NCBI GenBank assembly: GCA_018857735.1 | Contig: JABMCL010003469.1 | Coordinates: 1,626,001-1,690,000 of the forward strand | Direction of reading: 5' to 3' | DNA length: 64,000 bases | Origin: Alviniconcha marisindica | Taxonomy: Eukaryota > Mollusca > Gastropoda > Provannidae | Shown: positions 13,001 through 25,044 of the stretch, piece by piece | How positions within the stretch are numbered: the first letter of the stretch is position 1 | Layout: each line of letters opens with the position of its first letter | Made by a program: the position numbers and the translations under genes | The notes under the pieces: model-generated | What the model saw: only the letters and a program-made list of their open reading frames with translations | Databases searched by the model: none | Told to the model about the DNA's origin: nothing

Positions 13001-16000
13001 TGTTATGTATTAAGGTGCTTTGTAATTATAATAGATAACTGTTGAACACTGAAATGTAGGCAAGTTTCTTCAGCTTCAAAGCCTCAAAGGGTCTTGATAC
13101 TGAAAGTACCTAATTGAAGAAGAGTGGTGGAATACTTGCATAGGTCAAGCATGGCTACAACTTTGAATGTATACCTGTCAAATGTTTCATTTAGAGTAAC
13201 CCATTGATGTCAGCTCATTGACTTGCAGTACTAGCCAAATACTAAATAGTAATGAACAATGTTCTCACTTTCATTGGACAGTTGATAGAAGACAAAATAG
13301 TTGTTTTTTTGGGGGGGGGGGGGGGATAGAGCACCCAAGGAGATCCAGCAGTGATGTCGCTGGGGTTTAAGAAAGAAAGAAAAAAAGGTATTGATCTGTA
13401 AGAAAAAGTGTGATAAAGTGGAGTTGCCATGCTGTTTGCCTTTAGGGTTGGCTCAGGCTTGGTGAGGTGTCGTGCATTTATTTGATGAAAAGATAGGGAA
13501 CATACATGTACACAGGCTGACAATGTGTAGGAGTGTACTGATTTCATGGTCGTGGTGGAGGGGAATGAGATGAGCCACTGGTGTGAAATGCCATTCTGCT
13601 TGTGATTTAGGGTTTGATCCATTCTTTTGTTTCAAACTACGGAAGTAGATAAAATGTAATCACAGTAAGTGCTAGAGGGGTTATTCTGTTCAGTTTGTAT
13701 CAGTTTCTCAAGTATATAATTATAATCTGTCATTAATAACTTGAGAACTGAAGATTTGCAAAGCAGTTTTCAGTGGCTAGGATTTAATTTGAATGTGATT
13801 TGTCTGGCTTAGTACGTCTTGTTGTACAAGCATATTGATAGTTTGATTGATATCTTTGTGTTTTTTTCTGTGCAAGATTTTTATTTATTTTTAAACATAT
13901 TAACTTTGTCATTACATAGACTTACATTGTGATATAGCTTAACACATTTATATTATCATAAACATACAAAAACTAATAAAAGACTCATTAAACCTTTCTG
14001 GGCACACCTTTACTGAACAGTGATGGCCCGACCCCCTCCACCCCCCACAAACTCTTTCACTAGCAGGAGAAAACCACAGTGTGTACAGTATGGAAACAAA
14101 ATTTTGAGGGGGGGGGGGGTAAAACCCAGGCTCAACTTTGATATTTGGATTGAAACTGCCTCACTAGTCAAGGTGCAGTGTGGAAAGGCCAAAAGGGAGA
14201 CTGTGCTCGCCTGTCCCCTCTCCTCTATCGACTGATTGATTCTCCCTTAATGACTTGTAAATGTTAAAGTACTGTTCCTGTTGAGTGCCCTTGTCAAGCC
14301 AAGGTACAGCTCCCCCCAGTTGTGTGTGTGTTGGGGGGGGGGGGGGGGGGATTCCTCTTATTTCTCCAAGTTAATCTTGCAGATTTTTTTTGATTTTTTT
14401 TTTGGCAATACAGTCAGCACCTAGATTGAGCAAAATCGTTTTTACAGCCTTCCCCATTTCCTTTCAGCCTTTTTAATAAAATAAAATAAGGGCATTGAAT
14501 GTAAATCATTTCCCCACAAAGTAATGAGTAGTGGGTAAAATGTGTGACTAGTTCTGCACTTGTATAAATACAAAATGTGGAAAAGTTGCTGTTGATTCCT
14601 GGCATGGGTAGGAAGTTAAACTGAAGTACTTGTTTCTTTTTTGCGCTTACTTTGTCTTGTCACTTCCTGAGTGATTGTTGCTGCTCTTGTGTTCTGTTAC
14701 CGAGTCAGTGCTGAATAGTGGAGATCCTCAGAAATGTGAAATTGTTTCCTGGTCTGCTGACTGGATGGTGATTTCAAGTTTGCACCAGTGCACACACAAT
14801 GGTGCACTTAATGGCCTAGATGGGATTTGTTGTAGCAAAGCTAGTAAAGTTTCAGCAGTGCTGTGCAGAAACTGAACATAAAGATGAGTCCCATTATCAT
14901 CAGCCACCCATTTGTGATAATGGGACTTTGTGTGGTCCCATTATCCACCCATTTGATCTATGATAATGAGCCTTGGTATTGTCCCATTATTAGACTGAGC
15001 CCCATTATCATCATTGGTAGTTTTGACTGGGTTAGTGGCTGGCAACATCATCATTGGTAGTTTTGACTGGGTTAGTGGCTGGCAACTCCCTTTTCATAGT
15101 GAAACTTCTGAAAGTCCTAATTTCCAAATGGTACAATATGAAATATGAAAAGCCAGTTCTGGGTTTTCAGGGGCACATGTGTATGTTTTGCTACCTCTTG
15201 CTGCTGTAGTGTTAGTTTCTGTATTGCCCTTTGTGTAGTCTCAGCACTGAATTCTCAGGCAATTCCAAACAAAGCTTGTATTTTCACTGCAAAGTATGAG
15301 CGTTCACCATTTTTCTGGAAGCTTTGTTGAAATTACTTTCAGATAATTTTCACTGAGAACAAAAAGAAATGAAAATACTTTTTGAAATACTACATTTTTT
15401 GTTTTTAAGTGTACTCTTACCTGAATTTAAGTGTAAACTGGTCTCGGCTTGGAATATTCTTGCTGCGTTTCATCCATAATATAACTAACGTACCAGTTTC
15501 AGTGGATGTTAACACATTTCTGCATGCAAATGGAGGCTCTCTGATCACAACCACTACTTTTAGTTTGGTTGATTTTTGACAGAAATAGTGTTAGTTAACG
15601 TTTTTGGCAGAATTTCTGTTTACATTGTTGAAAAGACTGCTACTTCAGCTTTGATTTGATGTTTTTCATGATTCAACCAGTTTAGAGATTTTAGGAATTT
15701 TTTTAGTATTTCTATGGGCTGAGAAACAGGAATGTCATCCATTTTGTTGTCCAGAGAGCTGGTTTGATTTTAGTGGCCTGTGCTGCAGCATTATATGCAT
15801 GCGAGAGTCTGTTGCAGGTGTGTTGGAAAATTGTTTGAACTAAACCTGATTGCTGTACTCCTGAAATCTGCTGTGGTCTCTTCATTGTTTGACTGTCAAG
15901 TGAAAAAGGGTGGACATGATTAATGAAAATCAGGACAGTAGATCATTAAATGAGTACAAAAATGAGGAACTGACAAGAATGGGGGCAGAAAGGGGAAAAA

Positions 16001-16689
16001 GAGTATGTGTTCATCAGTATCATGTAGACAGCAGACATGTGTATGTGATGCAAATGTTCATTATTAAATTCATAGCAAAACTTAAACACTGTCTGCAAAC
16101 CCTTCATATGGCTCAAATGTAACACTCAACACAAATCTCCAGTATGGTGCAAATGTGTTAGTTAACTCTTTTCCATGCAAATGTTGAACTCTGCACCTTT
16201 TTACCCCTTCACTTCAGTGCTATTATTTGTATCATTCACAGCAGGTGTAGTTTGCTGTCTTTAGTTCAGAACTTCCAGATTTTGTGGGTACTGATCTCTT
16301 TAGTGCATGCTACACAAACCTGACACAAGATTTCATCCCCATTGCGTATGTGGGCAAGATTTCCAGATCCCATCTTTCCCCCCCAAAAATATAAAATATA
16401 AATCTTCTGCTGTTAGTGATAGTGGTGAAATTCCATTTGACTCCCAGCTCCTTTTACTCAAATCAGTGCAGTGGACTAGGCGCTGTTCTGCCGTTCCAAC
16501 CCCTGACTTGGAAAAAGCCTGTCATTGCGGCTGTGGCCCCAGGACTCAGTCTTTTAGCGTGGGTGGTACCAGCAGAACCAGATTGGTGGTTACCTCACCA
16601 GCCAGCTGACCTCAACCAGGGGCGGTGCTTGAATAGATGCTGATAGATTGGGAGGGGAATTATTGGCTATGATCAGCATTAGCATCTCA
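10096..16689. other. Non-coding, no gene seen
   Basis: CpG-poor with many TG/CA steps, suggesting past methylation. It holds G tracts at 13,311-13,325, 14,108-14,119 and 14,333-14,350, (tg)n near 11,690, and the hairpin and duplication at 14.89-15.09 kb. At 16,460-16,505 an agtggactaggcgct / gttccaacccc pair is faintly tRNA-like. No coding exon can be supported. Confidence 0.5.
14887..15086 (+). repeat. Hairpin followed by a perfect 40-bp tandem pair
   Basis: gtcccattatca at 14,887 pairs with tgataatgggac ending at 14,926, a 12-bp stem; related cccattat segments recur to 15,008. Then a 40-bp unit starting atcatcattggtag is repeated without change (15,007-15,046 and 15,047-15,086), so this duplication is recent. 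Confidence 0.8.
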
Positions 16690-17036
16690 TCGACCGGTGG
16701 GCTTTTTTGGTGTGGGTCGGCCGGCAGTTGAGGGTACCCGGGGTTGGGTAATGATAGCCAATGCTGGCACGGCCTGTTGACACGCTTCTGCTGGTGGTGG
16801 CACAGGCACAGTACAGCCTGGTCCTGGCCACCACTGGCTGGGCTCTGCCACTACGAGTAAAGCTCGCTTTGGTCGTGGCAAAGACAGCGTGCGAAAAGGG
16901 AGTTCTGGTACTGCCACAAGACGTGACAAAATAACAGGCGACCGTCGTGCTGTCGCAGTCTGGTTCAGATTACGGGCGGCTTTGTGACTATTGTCGGCGG
17001 CGGCGTTGTCGACTATTTGTGGTGCGCTGCATTCAT

Positions 17037-17150
17037 TAGATCACAGACTTGTATGAATTTTAAGTGGTTTCTGGGATACCATTGAAGCAAGAGATTGCCT
17101 ATTATGTCTGATGGAAATGACTACAGTGCATACTGGTTTTAATTACCGTG
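17037..17150 (+). repeat. Direct repeat flanking the LARP4 5' region, copy 1
   Basis: Shares tgaattttaagtgg, a 'gatac..ttgaagca.gag.ttgcct' block and 'atgatgg(a/c)aatgact' with 18,630-18,745, in the same order and orientation. About three-quarters of the positions agree by eye. The candidate promoter and exon 1 lie between the copies. Confidence 0.65.
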
Positions 17151-18065
17151 ACGCCATTTAGTGGAGACTGGAATGGACAGTGTATTTTATTTTTTTGAGC
17201 TGGGGGCACGATCGTCGTGTATCAGCTGATATAGCCATGTATGGGTTAAGGACTGATTGTGTGCAATGTCGCAAATGGAAATGCGGATCAGTGGCAGACA
17301 GATGACATTCCAGACTCGGTTCAGTCCCGCGCTCCATCGTCGCTTGCATCCGTAGGCCTAGTCGTAGTCGCGGTGTTGGTGTATTGTGATCAGTCGCATG
17401 GACTGTCTCCGTTGTCTCCACACCGTGCTGAAGGGAGGAGGCGGGGAGGGGAGGGGAGGGGAGAGAGGCAGCCAGCCAGCCAGCCGCACAACACTACGCT
17501 GTGGCTGTGATAGCGCTACTGCAAGCCTGCGCTTTGAGGGCGGCCAACTTTTCCTTCCTTCCATGTGGCAACCACCGACTCTCGGCTCAACGGCCTACCA
17601 CCACTCTCATTCATTATGACTACCGGTGGCCGCCACGCAGCACGGGCCCTGTGCTAATATTTATCTGTGCCACTGTCAATCTGCCTGTCCCCTGTCTCCT
17701 GGCAGCTCGACTTCTGTTTTTGACCCGGGTCCCCGTGTCTGCTGTGGACGGAGCCCTCGCCCGGAAACATCTGGGGGCGCTGGCTGGGGGGCCGCAGGAG
17801 AGGTGACACGGTCGGTCTTCTGGTCATGTCACAGCTGCCGCGGCTCTGCTCTCGGGCCACACAAGCCTTCGCTTCTTACCTACCATATGGTAGCTCGCCG
17901 CTGCTCCTCCCGCCGCTTGTCCGCTCGGCCACCGCGCCTCTGTGCTGCTGTCCGCTGAAGCCAGGCCGCTGCCTTCGCTCCTTGTTGTCCCGGGGTTCCA
18001 GTCCCAAGGTTTTTGACCGCTAGGCTTGTTTAGAGGCAGGGTATCCACCTGGGGTGCTTGTTCAC

Positions 18066-18140
18066 ATGCTGCCTGGCGATGTCTACTACTATTCGGCCAA
18101 CTCGTGCGTTCTTTGCGTCAAGAGAGGCCAGGTGAAGAAG
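18066..18140 (+). CDS. LARP4: LARP4 candidate coding exon 1 (25 codons)
   Basis: An ATG opens 25 codons ending in ...GQVKK at a consensus donor (AAG|GTGAGT). Phase 0 matches exon 2, which starts with a whole Val codon, as in human LARP4 where a short N-terminal segment precedes the PAM2 exon. Against it: the ATG context is weak (CAC before ATG), upstream ATGs exist, the 25 residues resemble nothing I know, and the next intron is 10 kb. A different first exon in the CpG-rich intron is possible. Confidence 0.45.
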
Positions 18141-18629
18141 GTGAGTTGACAGCCTGTGACACTCGTTGTTTTGACTGGCTTGGCACCGCTCACTATTGCC
18201 AATGCATGTGGACCAGATGCTCTGTCACTGGCAGTGGCAGAAGACTGGATTCTTGTTAATGTCATAATGTTGTTTTTTCTCTTGTACACCACATAGCAGT
18301 TGTCGGTGGATTGCTGGATTGCTCGTGACTTCTTGTTACTATATATTTCAGCACGTGGGCAGCAGGTCAAGTTGAGCTGCTAAGCTTGAATATAGACAGT
18401 CATTGTCACTGACGTGCCTTCAGTGGAGTAATTGTCGCTGACATGTGTTCATTTCCTGTCTGACCAACAACAACAAAAGAGGGGGTGCAAAAAACAGTTT
18501 CCCCTTACCCCTTTACCTGCTCATACCAATTTAGTGACTAATAAAATGCAAAATCGTTGTGTTGTCAAGCTGTAAAGTGAAACAACCCCCCCCCCCCAAC
18601 ACAGTAAGTTGTGGAGTAAAAACTTGCAT

Positions 18630-18745
18630 AGATTAAGTCACATGAATTTTAAGTGGGTTCTGTGATACTGTTGAAGCATGAGCTTGCCTGTCGTGCATGA
18701 TGGCAATGACTTGTGTATACCGATTTAAATTACTCTGAATCATTT
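18630..18745 (+). repeat. Direct repeat flanking the LARP4 5' region, copy 2
   Basis: Second copy of the repeat at 17,037-17,150, lying in intron 1 about 490 bases after the candidate exon 1 donor. Confidence 0.65.
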
Positions 18746-21700
18746 TGATAGGGTCAGTTGGTGCATGTGTTGTTCATCATTACCATCATCATTATCTTCT
18801 AAATGTATGCAACAACTGGTTACACATGACTTGGTTGTTTATTTAGATGGCATCATGGCATTGATTTTGGCAGTGCCAAATAATATTGTGCTGAACATAA
18901 ATTGTATTAAGGTAAGCGGTTGTGTGTGTGAATTTAGCTGTGACTTTATGAGAGAGTTTGCAAACAAGATGAAACTGAAAGATAATACTTTTACTGGATT
19001 AAGAATCCTATTTTAATTCATTCTGGTCTTTGTGGTATCAAATCTTTGAAAGATTGCCTGTTTCATGGACCATATGTTATACCTTCCTAGTTCCATGTTT
19101 GTGGACCATATGTTATACCTTCCGTACAGCTGTTCATGGCTGCAGCTTTTTATTTGCATGGGGAACTTCCAGAAATTTTCTGTGCTGTTGTTTATCAGTG
19201 TGGAACTTTGTTTATGTTATGATTTTGGGGTATTTTTCTTTTCCTATTCATTTTTGTTGTTCTCTTTTTGTTCTTCTTTTGGTGATTGTTGCAAGGGACT
19301 ATCACAGGTTACCAAAGTAAAAAGCAAAAATTATATTAGCTGTGTGACCACAGAGAAAATTAGACATGGAGGATCCTACATAATTCTAGCTTTGGAAAGG
19401 GACTACATGTATTAATTTTAGAGCCATACTCTACTTGACTTCTTCACATATGTTACTGTGAGTCTCTCAACGAAGATCCCCCCATATGTTCCAAATGACC
19501 TTATACAGTTTCACTAGTAGTATCACTAACAGTACTATGTAATCATTGATTTGTCAAGGCTTGTGGGGTGTGATTATTGAAGGGGACTGTTGACTGTTGT
19601 TCTCTTCTCACTGACCATAGATCCTGGGATGCAACTCCATATTTGCAAAAGGAGATGTGTTATGACTAGCCATTAAAGGCTGCTGAGTCTGTCAGTCTCA
19701 AAGAACCTTGGAGTTTTTTGTTTTTTTCCCTTCTCTCCTAGGATGGATACCTATTGTTTCCACCCAGCAGCATACATCATGTGGTTTATTTGAAGTAGAG
19801 AATGTTATTCATCACAGTTGACAATGTGGCCACTGTGCTGTGTTTGGTAAACTTGTTTCCTCTAAACCGTGCTGGTCCTGCTCGCTATGCCCCTTATACC
19901 TTGCCACTATTGTCAAGCCACATATTTATTGACAGTCACGTCAACTACCTTTCTTCCTTTTCATCTCATCTTTTTGTGTGCAGACGCCAGTCCCCACTTC
20001 TTTTTTCTTCTCTTCTTTTGTTGTGTTTTTTTTGGCATTTGGTATTCATGGCAACGTGATGACGTACTCTATCTGTCTGTCTCCCTTTTGCTTGTGTGCC
20101 CCCATCTAACCATGTGGTTAATAAGAGTGTACGGAGTGATTGCAATGCACAGTGCACATGTATACAAGCTGCTTATTTGAACAACCAACACATTTGCCCT
20201 TCGTGGAGCAGGCTGCAAGATGAGAGGCTGGTTATCACAGGCAAATTACCCGTCTGTTTGTAATTGAAACCTCAACAGGGCAACCACTCCACTCGATGGC
20301 TGCACTGATCATCTGTGTGCTCTTCTCTGCTAGAGCATAATTGCAGAAAGATAATCACTGGTTTCATCCTGTTCAGGGTCAACTGTTGAGTGGTCCTTGG
20401 TTGGAACAGTTCTGGGATTAGTTTAATATATTTGTTGTTATTTCTGTTAGTCTTACTCAAGTGATTTCCAATTTATTTTTGTGTCCTACAGATAAAAACT
20501 TGGGGGTGTGGGATGGTGGTTATGCACAGTCACCGAAAGGGGGGGCCTTTATTTTTCTACCTTTATGTTTGTTTTTTCCCTTCTCCATCACAGTCGTATG
20601 TATGTGTCCGTATGACTTAGAAGTTTCTCTGTCTTGACAAAGGAAGAATCAGAATAAGAAAAGTTTCTCTGAACTTAATATCTCTTCCACAGTGTCCACC
20701 TGCCTTTCTGATGTAGGAGTTACTAGGCCCACTTCCTAACAAAATAATGAGTTAAAGAAGTTGATGCACCGCCTTCTTTCGCCAGTCCCTGGGTGAAAAT
20801 TGCTGTTGCTTTGAAATGAATTTCACCAACTGCAGACACCTTTCAATGCACAGGGAGCCCAGTGTTGACACTGTGTGTTAAAGTATTGACCAGGAAGGAA
20901 GAGAGGGACTGAGGGGAAAAACTAGCACGTGACCTGGGGAGTGTGATCACTTGTGTGCAGTTTGATGTAAAAGTAAAATCACACTGGTGGTAGCAACACC
21001 TAAAGCTCCCCATGGCTGTGGGCCTGGGTCATCAGACCTCAGTATCATGTTTTTTTTTGTTTTTTTCCATACAAAAATCAAAACTTCAGTTTACCATACA
21101 GCACTCGCTATTGTTTCAATCAGGGAAAGCTGACACTAACTCCCATAGAAACAATTGATTTTTATTCTCCCTGTGTGTTTTGCGCATGTTTTGATGCCGG
21201 ACTTGGGATGCCCCGAGATGCGACAGATAACGGTGTGCAACCTGTGTTTGGAAAGTCAGCCAGTGTGTAAAATGCCTTTCCTTGCAAAACAGTGTTGACA
21301 GATGTCAGGCCGCCGTGTGCGCTGTTGCTGCCGCTAGGTTGTCCCCAACACGCGCCTGTTTGGGGAATGAAAGACGCGCCACGCAATGCTAATTGTACAC
21401 TCTTTGTGCGCCGTCTCCCGCCGCCACCAAGGTTCCTATTGACGGCGTGCGAGTGTACGTGCGGATTAGTCGTGAAATGCCAGGTCGCTGTCTTGAGGGG
21501 TATTACGTAGCGTGTGATATCCGTGGGCGAAACATAGTTTTATTAGTTTATTGAACTGCATCGCGGGAAAGGGGACTGGAGTTCATCGGCGTGGCTCCTA
21601 TTCGTACGCTCAGTCTTAGATTGTCAAGGCTGAATGTATGGGAGGCATTTACCGCCTTCCCCCGAACGAGGGGCATTGCTTTATTAACCTATTCCTGGCT

Positions 21701-22580
21701 TAAGGGTTTCATGTGATGCCCTTGTGAAAATACCACACTTGTCTATAGGATGTCATATATTGACCGTTACCCCCAGCTCAGATTCCGTCTTCTCGTGCTC
21801 TCTCGTAGTCGTATGCAGCCGATTTCCCAGAATCAGGATGTTTTTATGTCATTATTGGGCATGACCTAGAGGAGGAAGATTACGCAACAAATTCTTCGCC
21901 GTAGAACAGGTTAATAAAAGATGTCGGTGGTTGAGATTGTCCATGGTGCGAGGTGATTGACAAATGAACACAGGGAACATCTGGGTGGGGAAGAAAGAGT
22001 TGCGGCTTGGTGAAAGGAGACCGGGACGCCCCAGCCTATGGAGGCCATGCTGGTGTGCGGTGGGTTTGGCGTAGGCAGTCTGCCTGGCTCAGGGCTTGTG
22101 TAAATCGCCACATCATCACACCGCCTCCACCACCACTACCACCGAGGCGGCCGCCGTCGTGAACTGCCTCAATAACCGTCGATCTGTTGTGTCTGCCCGG
22201 TTTCCTCGACCTAACAAGTGCTGGTCTCCATTGCCCGGATTGGCCAATTTTCGGTATCAGTGTCGTCATCACACCCGACTAGACCCGACGTGCTGGTGGT
22301 CTTGCCGTTCAGGACTAGTCCTCGTGGTTTACGAGAGCATAATTCTGCAGCCCCAAACAAAACAAAAACTCACGATTCATTCTCGTGCATATAAAGGCAA
22401 TACTAAATACCCCATGGCAATTAAAAAGAGGCGTGCGAAGAGTGGATTTTCCCATGGCCTTGGGTTTTGTTAGTAAAGTTTCTAAAAACGGTAAAGTCCC
22501 TTAAAGCCGCTCGGAATTTGTGTGTGTATGTGAATGGTGGTGGCAGTTAAAATCTAATTACACATTTACTGGATTCCCCC

Positions 22581-22611
<31 letters not shown>

Positions 22612-23882
22612 ACTCACTGCAGTCACAAAGAACTTCTCTGGTAGTGTTGATGAGAGTGGAATGCAGCAGGGGCATTAACTATTCAGACTGAATAGCCTAT
22701 TATCCAGTGGAAGTGTTTGCAAATCACATGCAATGCATTGATTTGTTGTAGGATGACTACAACTACAAGTTGTGATGCTTTGCACCATAGATGTGCCCAT
22801 ATCACAGCTGAGTTGTTAATTGTTGATGTCATTGTGTTGTAGTTGTAAGCATAGTTGAGTAGGTTGACCTCCCAGTAAATATATTGAATCCGTTTTTTAA
22901 TTGTCTTTTTTTTTGTTTTGCTTTAGGTGTAGGAAGATTGCATCTTTTGATAATGTTGATAGCTTCCCTATCATGCCTTGATTTCACTGAGATCTGACAG
23001 TGCATGAGTATATCAGGGGTCTTCAAATAATTTACTGTTTTCTTGTAGTCTCATTGAGCATAAAATGGAAAGTTATGTTGTTAGTTCGTTCATAATGGAT
23101 TGCCTGGCCAGTGTGTCTGGACTGGCAAATTAGCAGAATGCCAACATTTGCGATCCTGGTGTCTGGCCAAATTGCTCATGTCACATGTGCATTCAAAACT
23201 ATTTAAAACAAAAACAAAAAACCATAGTGCTAACACTAACAGTTGTAGTTGTACAAAAGGGAATTGATAACAGTGCTTAGAATATATAAAAAAGGGAACT
23301 GATCCTACATGATAACAGTGCTTAGAATAAAAAATCCCAACACTTGCCTTTCATTTCCTCCACTTCCACTTTTCACTACCTCCTCTTTCAACTCCTTCCC
23401 CCTACCACTTAATAAACTGGTTTTATTATTGTATGATTATTATTATTATGGTTCTTGTCATTGGTTGCTCTCCATTCTTTGCTGGGATAGTCTTTGCTTT
23501 TAGAACTGTGTGGTGTTGATAGACCAACCTTTTGGGATTTTGATTTCTTACTGGCCTGGACAGAGTGGAATACAATCTCATTCAGCACTGGGTCTTCCAG
23601 ATCCGTGATGGGCTGACTAAAAGGTTGCTAAAGCAAGTGGCCTCTTTGTCATTATTTGCGACACACAGGGCTCCCAAATACCCCCAGTCTGTGCATATTC
23701 ACACATTAGAACCTCCGATTCACCCTTTAGACTTTCCTTAAAAATCTGCATAGTGGGTGACGATGACCACAGTGACAATCCCATGTAAACAGTGCAGTAC
23801 AAACTGCTGTTGAAGCTTCAGTCAAGCAAACAGCGAGGTCACATGCAGTGTCATTCTGAATTGGTGGCTGAAATGTCATTCA

Positions 23883-23960
23883 GTAATAATAATAATAATA
23901 ATGTGCATTTATCGTGCACTCATCAGTCCCCTGAGCGCTCACATAATACATATTAACCTA
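23883..23960 (+). repeat. SINE-like tail with (aat)n
   Basis: An (aat)n run followed by gtgcatttatcgtgcactc and gagcgctcacataatac. The '(aat)n..gcatttat.g.gc..gagcgct' pattern is a widespread tail in mollusc repeats as I recall it; not confirmed here. Confidence 0.4.
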
Positions 23961-24289
23961 AATACGATATTCTATTCACATGTAGAGCACAGACCCACAC
24001 AAAGCACCATAGGGAAAGGACCCCCCCCCCCCCCAACACACACACACACAGAGGAATCTCTGAAATGGCTGAATCAATCATCCCGTCATGTCACATACAA
24101 ATGTTTTAAAACTACCTGTTAGTGCCAGCATTGCTGAAAAGCAGCAAGTAAACTTTTGATTAATAGGATTAATGCAAGAATACCACTGGAGTAATTCGGC
24201 AGCTACTGCACCCTTCATTTGTAACAATTATTTCTAAATACCCTCATGAGCAGTAAGAACGTCTCCAGAATGGCTGAACTGGAAACTAA

Positions 24290-24352
24290 TTTTGAAGCCG
24301 CCGAATGAGAGTTGCATCCCCTGAACGCAGCTCTCATTTGGCGGCTTCAAAA
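24290..24352. repeat. 26-bp-stem hairpin
   Basis: The arm starting ttttgaagccgccgaatg (24,290-24,315) pairs with 24,327-24,352 at 24 of 26 positions around an 11-nt loop. It is a short foldback, next to the SINE-like block that follows. Confidence 0.8.
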
Positions 24353-24399
24353 TGTATTGCCCTTGAGCAGTCTATGTTTCTATGTCAGATGTCTGTGCT

Positions 24400-24645
24400 A
24401 TGGAAAGCCAAAGGCTAAGCACAATCGAGCGTGGTCACCTCGTGGATGGGTGGCGGTTATGTGTTAGGCTTTTCACCCGCCGCGAGATTTCTCCGGAGTC
24501 AAGTTCTGTGCTGACTACGAAAACCGAGGCCCCCATCACCCATGTAGCAAAAATCATAGTCATACACACGTTAAAGATCCTGTAGTCCGTGTCAAACTTC
24601 GGTGGATTATAGAGACGCCAGAATAACCCGGCATGGACTAACGGT
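24400..24645 (+). repeat. Mollusc-type short interspersed repeat (probable)
   Basis: Contains tctgtgctgactacgaaaac, cccatcacccatgtagcaa, cacacgttaaagatcctg and ttcggtggattatagagac in order. I recall this series as a common dispersed repeat of gastropod genomes, but cannot name the family or search for it. The long frame starting at 24,602 begins inside it. Confidence 0.45.
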
Positions 24646-24990
24646 GTCAATCTTCCTATTGTTCGAAGTTGGACACTGTAGGGCAGAAGAGGAAGAAAGG
24701 GGAACTGTTGCGTTAGTCTGGATTCCGGACAAGCGTCCGTCGAGGGGATTTCAGTGCCTGTCGTTAAAGGGTTCAAGCGGGTCCGTCACCAAGTGGGCTC
24801 GCGAGAGTTTTCTGTCGGCTCACTTCTGCCCACCAACGGTGCGATGTTGCACAAACAGGGCGATTTCAGTCTACCGACCGGCTACTAATGCCAGTCTCAC
24901 GGACGTAGTAACGAACTTGTCACAACTGTGTGTTCTCCGTTGTTGTACATTTCCATCTGGATGGATACCTGCAATGTCAACGTGTAGCAA

Positions 24991-25044
24991 CCCCCCCCCC
25001 CCCCGATTGAATCTTGAGAAAGAAAGGGGGGGGGGGGGGGGGGG
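24991..25044. repeat. C14 / G19 inverted homopolymer pair
   Basis: C14 at 24,991-25,004 and G19 at 25,026-25,044 are separated by 21 bases. They can form a GC stem, or a G-quadruplex on one strand and an i-motif on the other. Confidence 0.85.

Larger units (their letters stand above)
16690..18140 (+). promoter_or_regulatory. CpG-rich promoter / 5' region of LARP4 (inferred)
   Basis: CpG dinucleotides become frequent here, against a CpG-poor sequence to the left. The stretch is GC-rich with short G-rich repeats near 17,430-17,465 and ends in a strong donor, AAG|GTGAGT, at 18,141. Upstream ATGs with short frames occur at 17,826 (65 codons) and 18,026, which would act as upstream ORFs if transcribed. 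No TATA box or start site can be fixed. The promoter role is inferred from base composition and from its place before the gene. Confidence 0.45.

Noticed and set aside
16460..16505. tRNA-like A box / B box pair (agtggactaggcgct, gttccaacccc)
   Set aside because: The spacing is too short for a tRNA and flanking stems are absent; at most a decayed SINE head.
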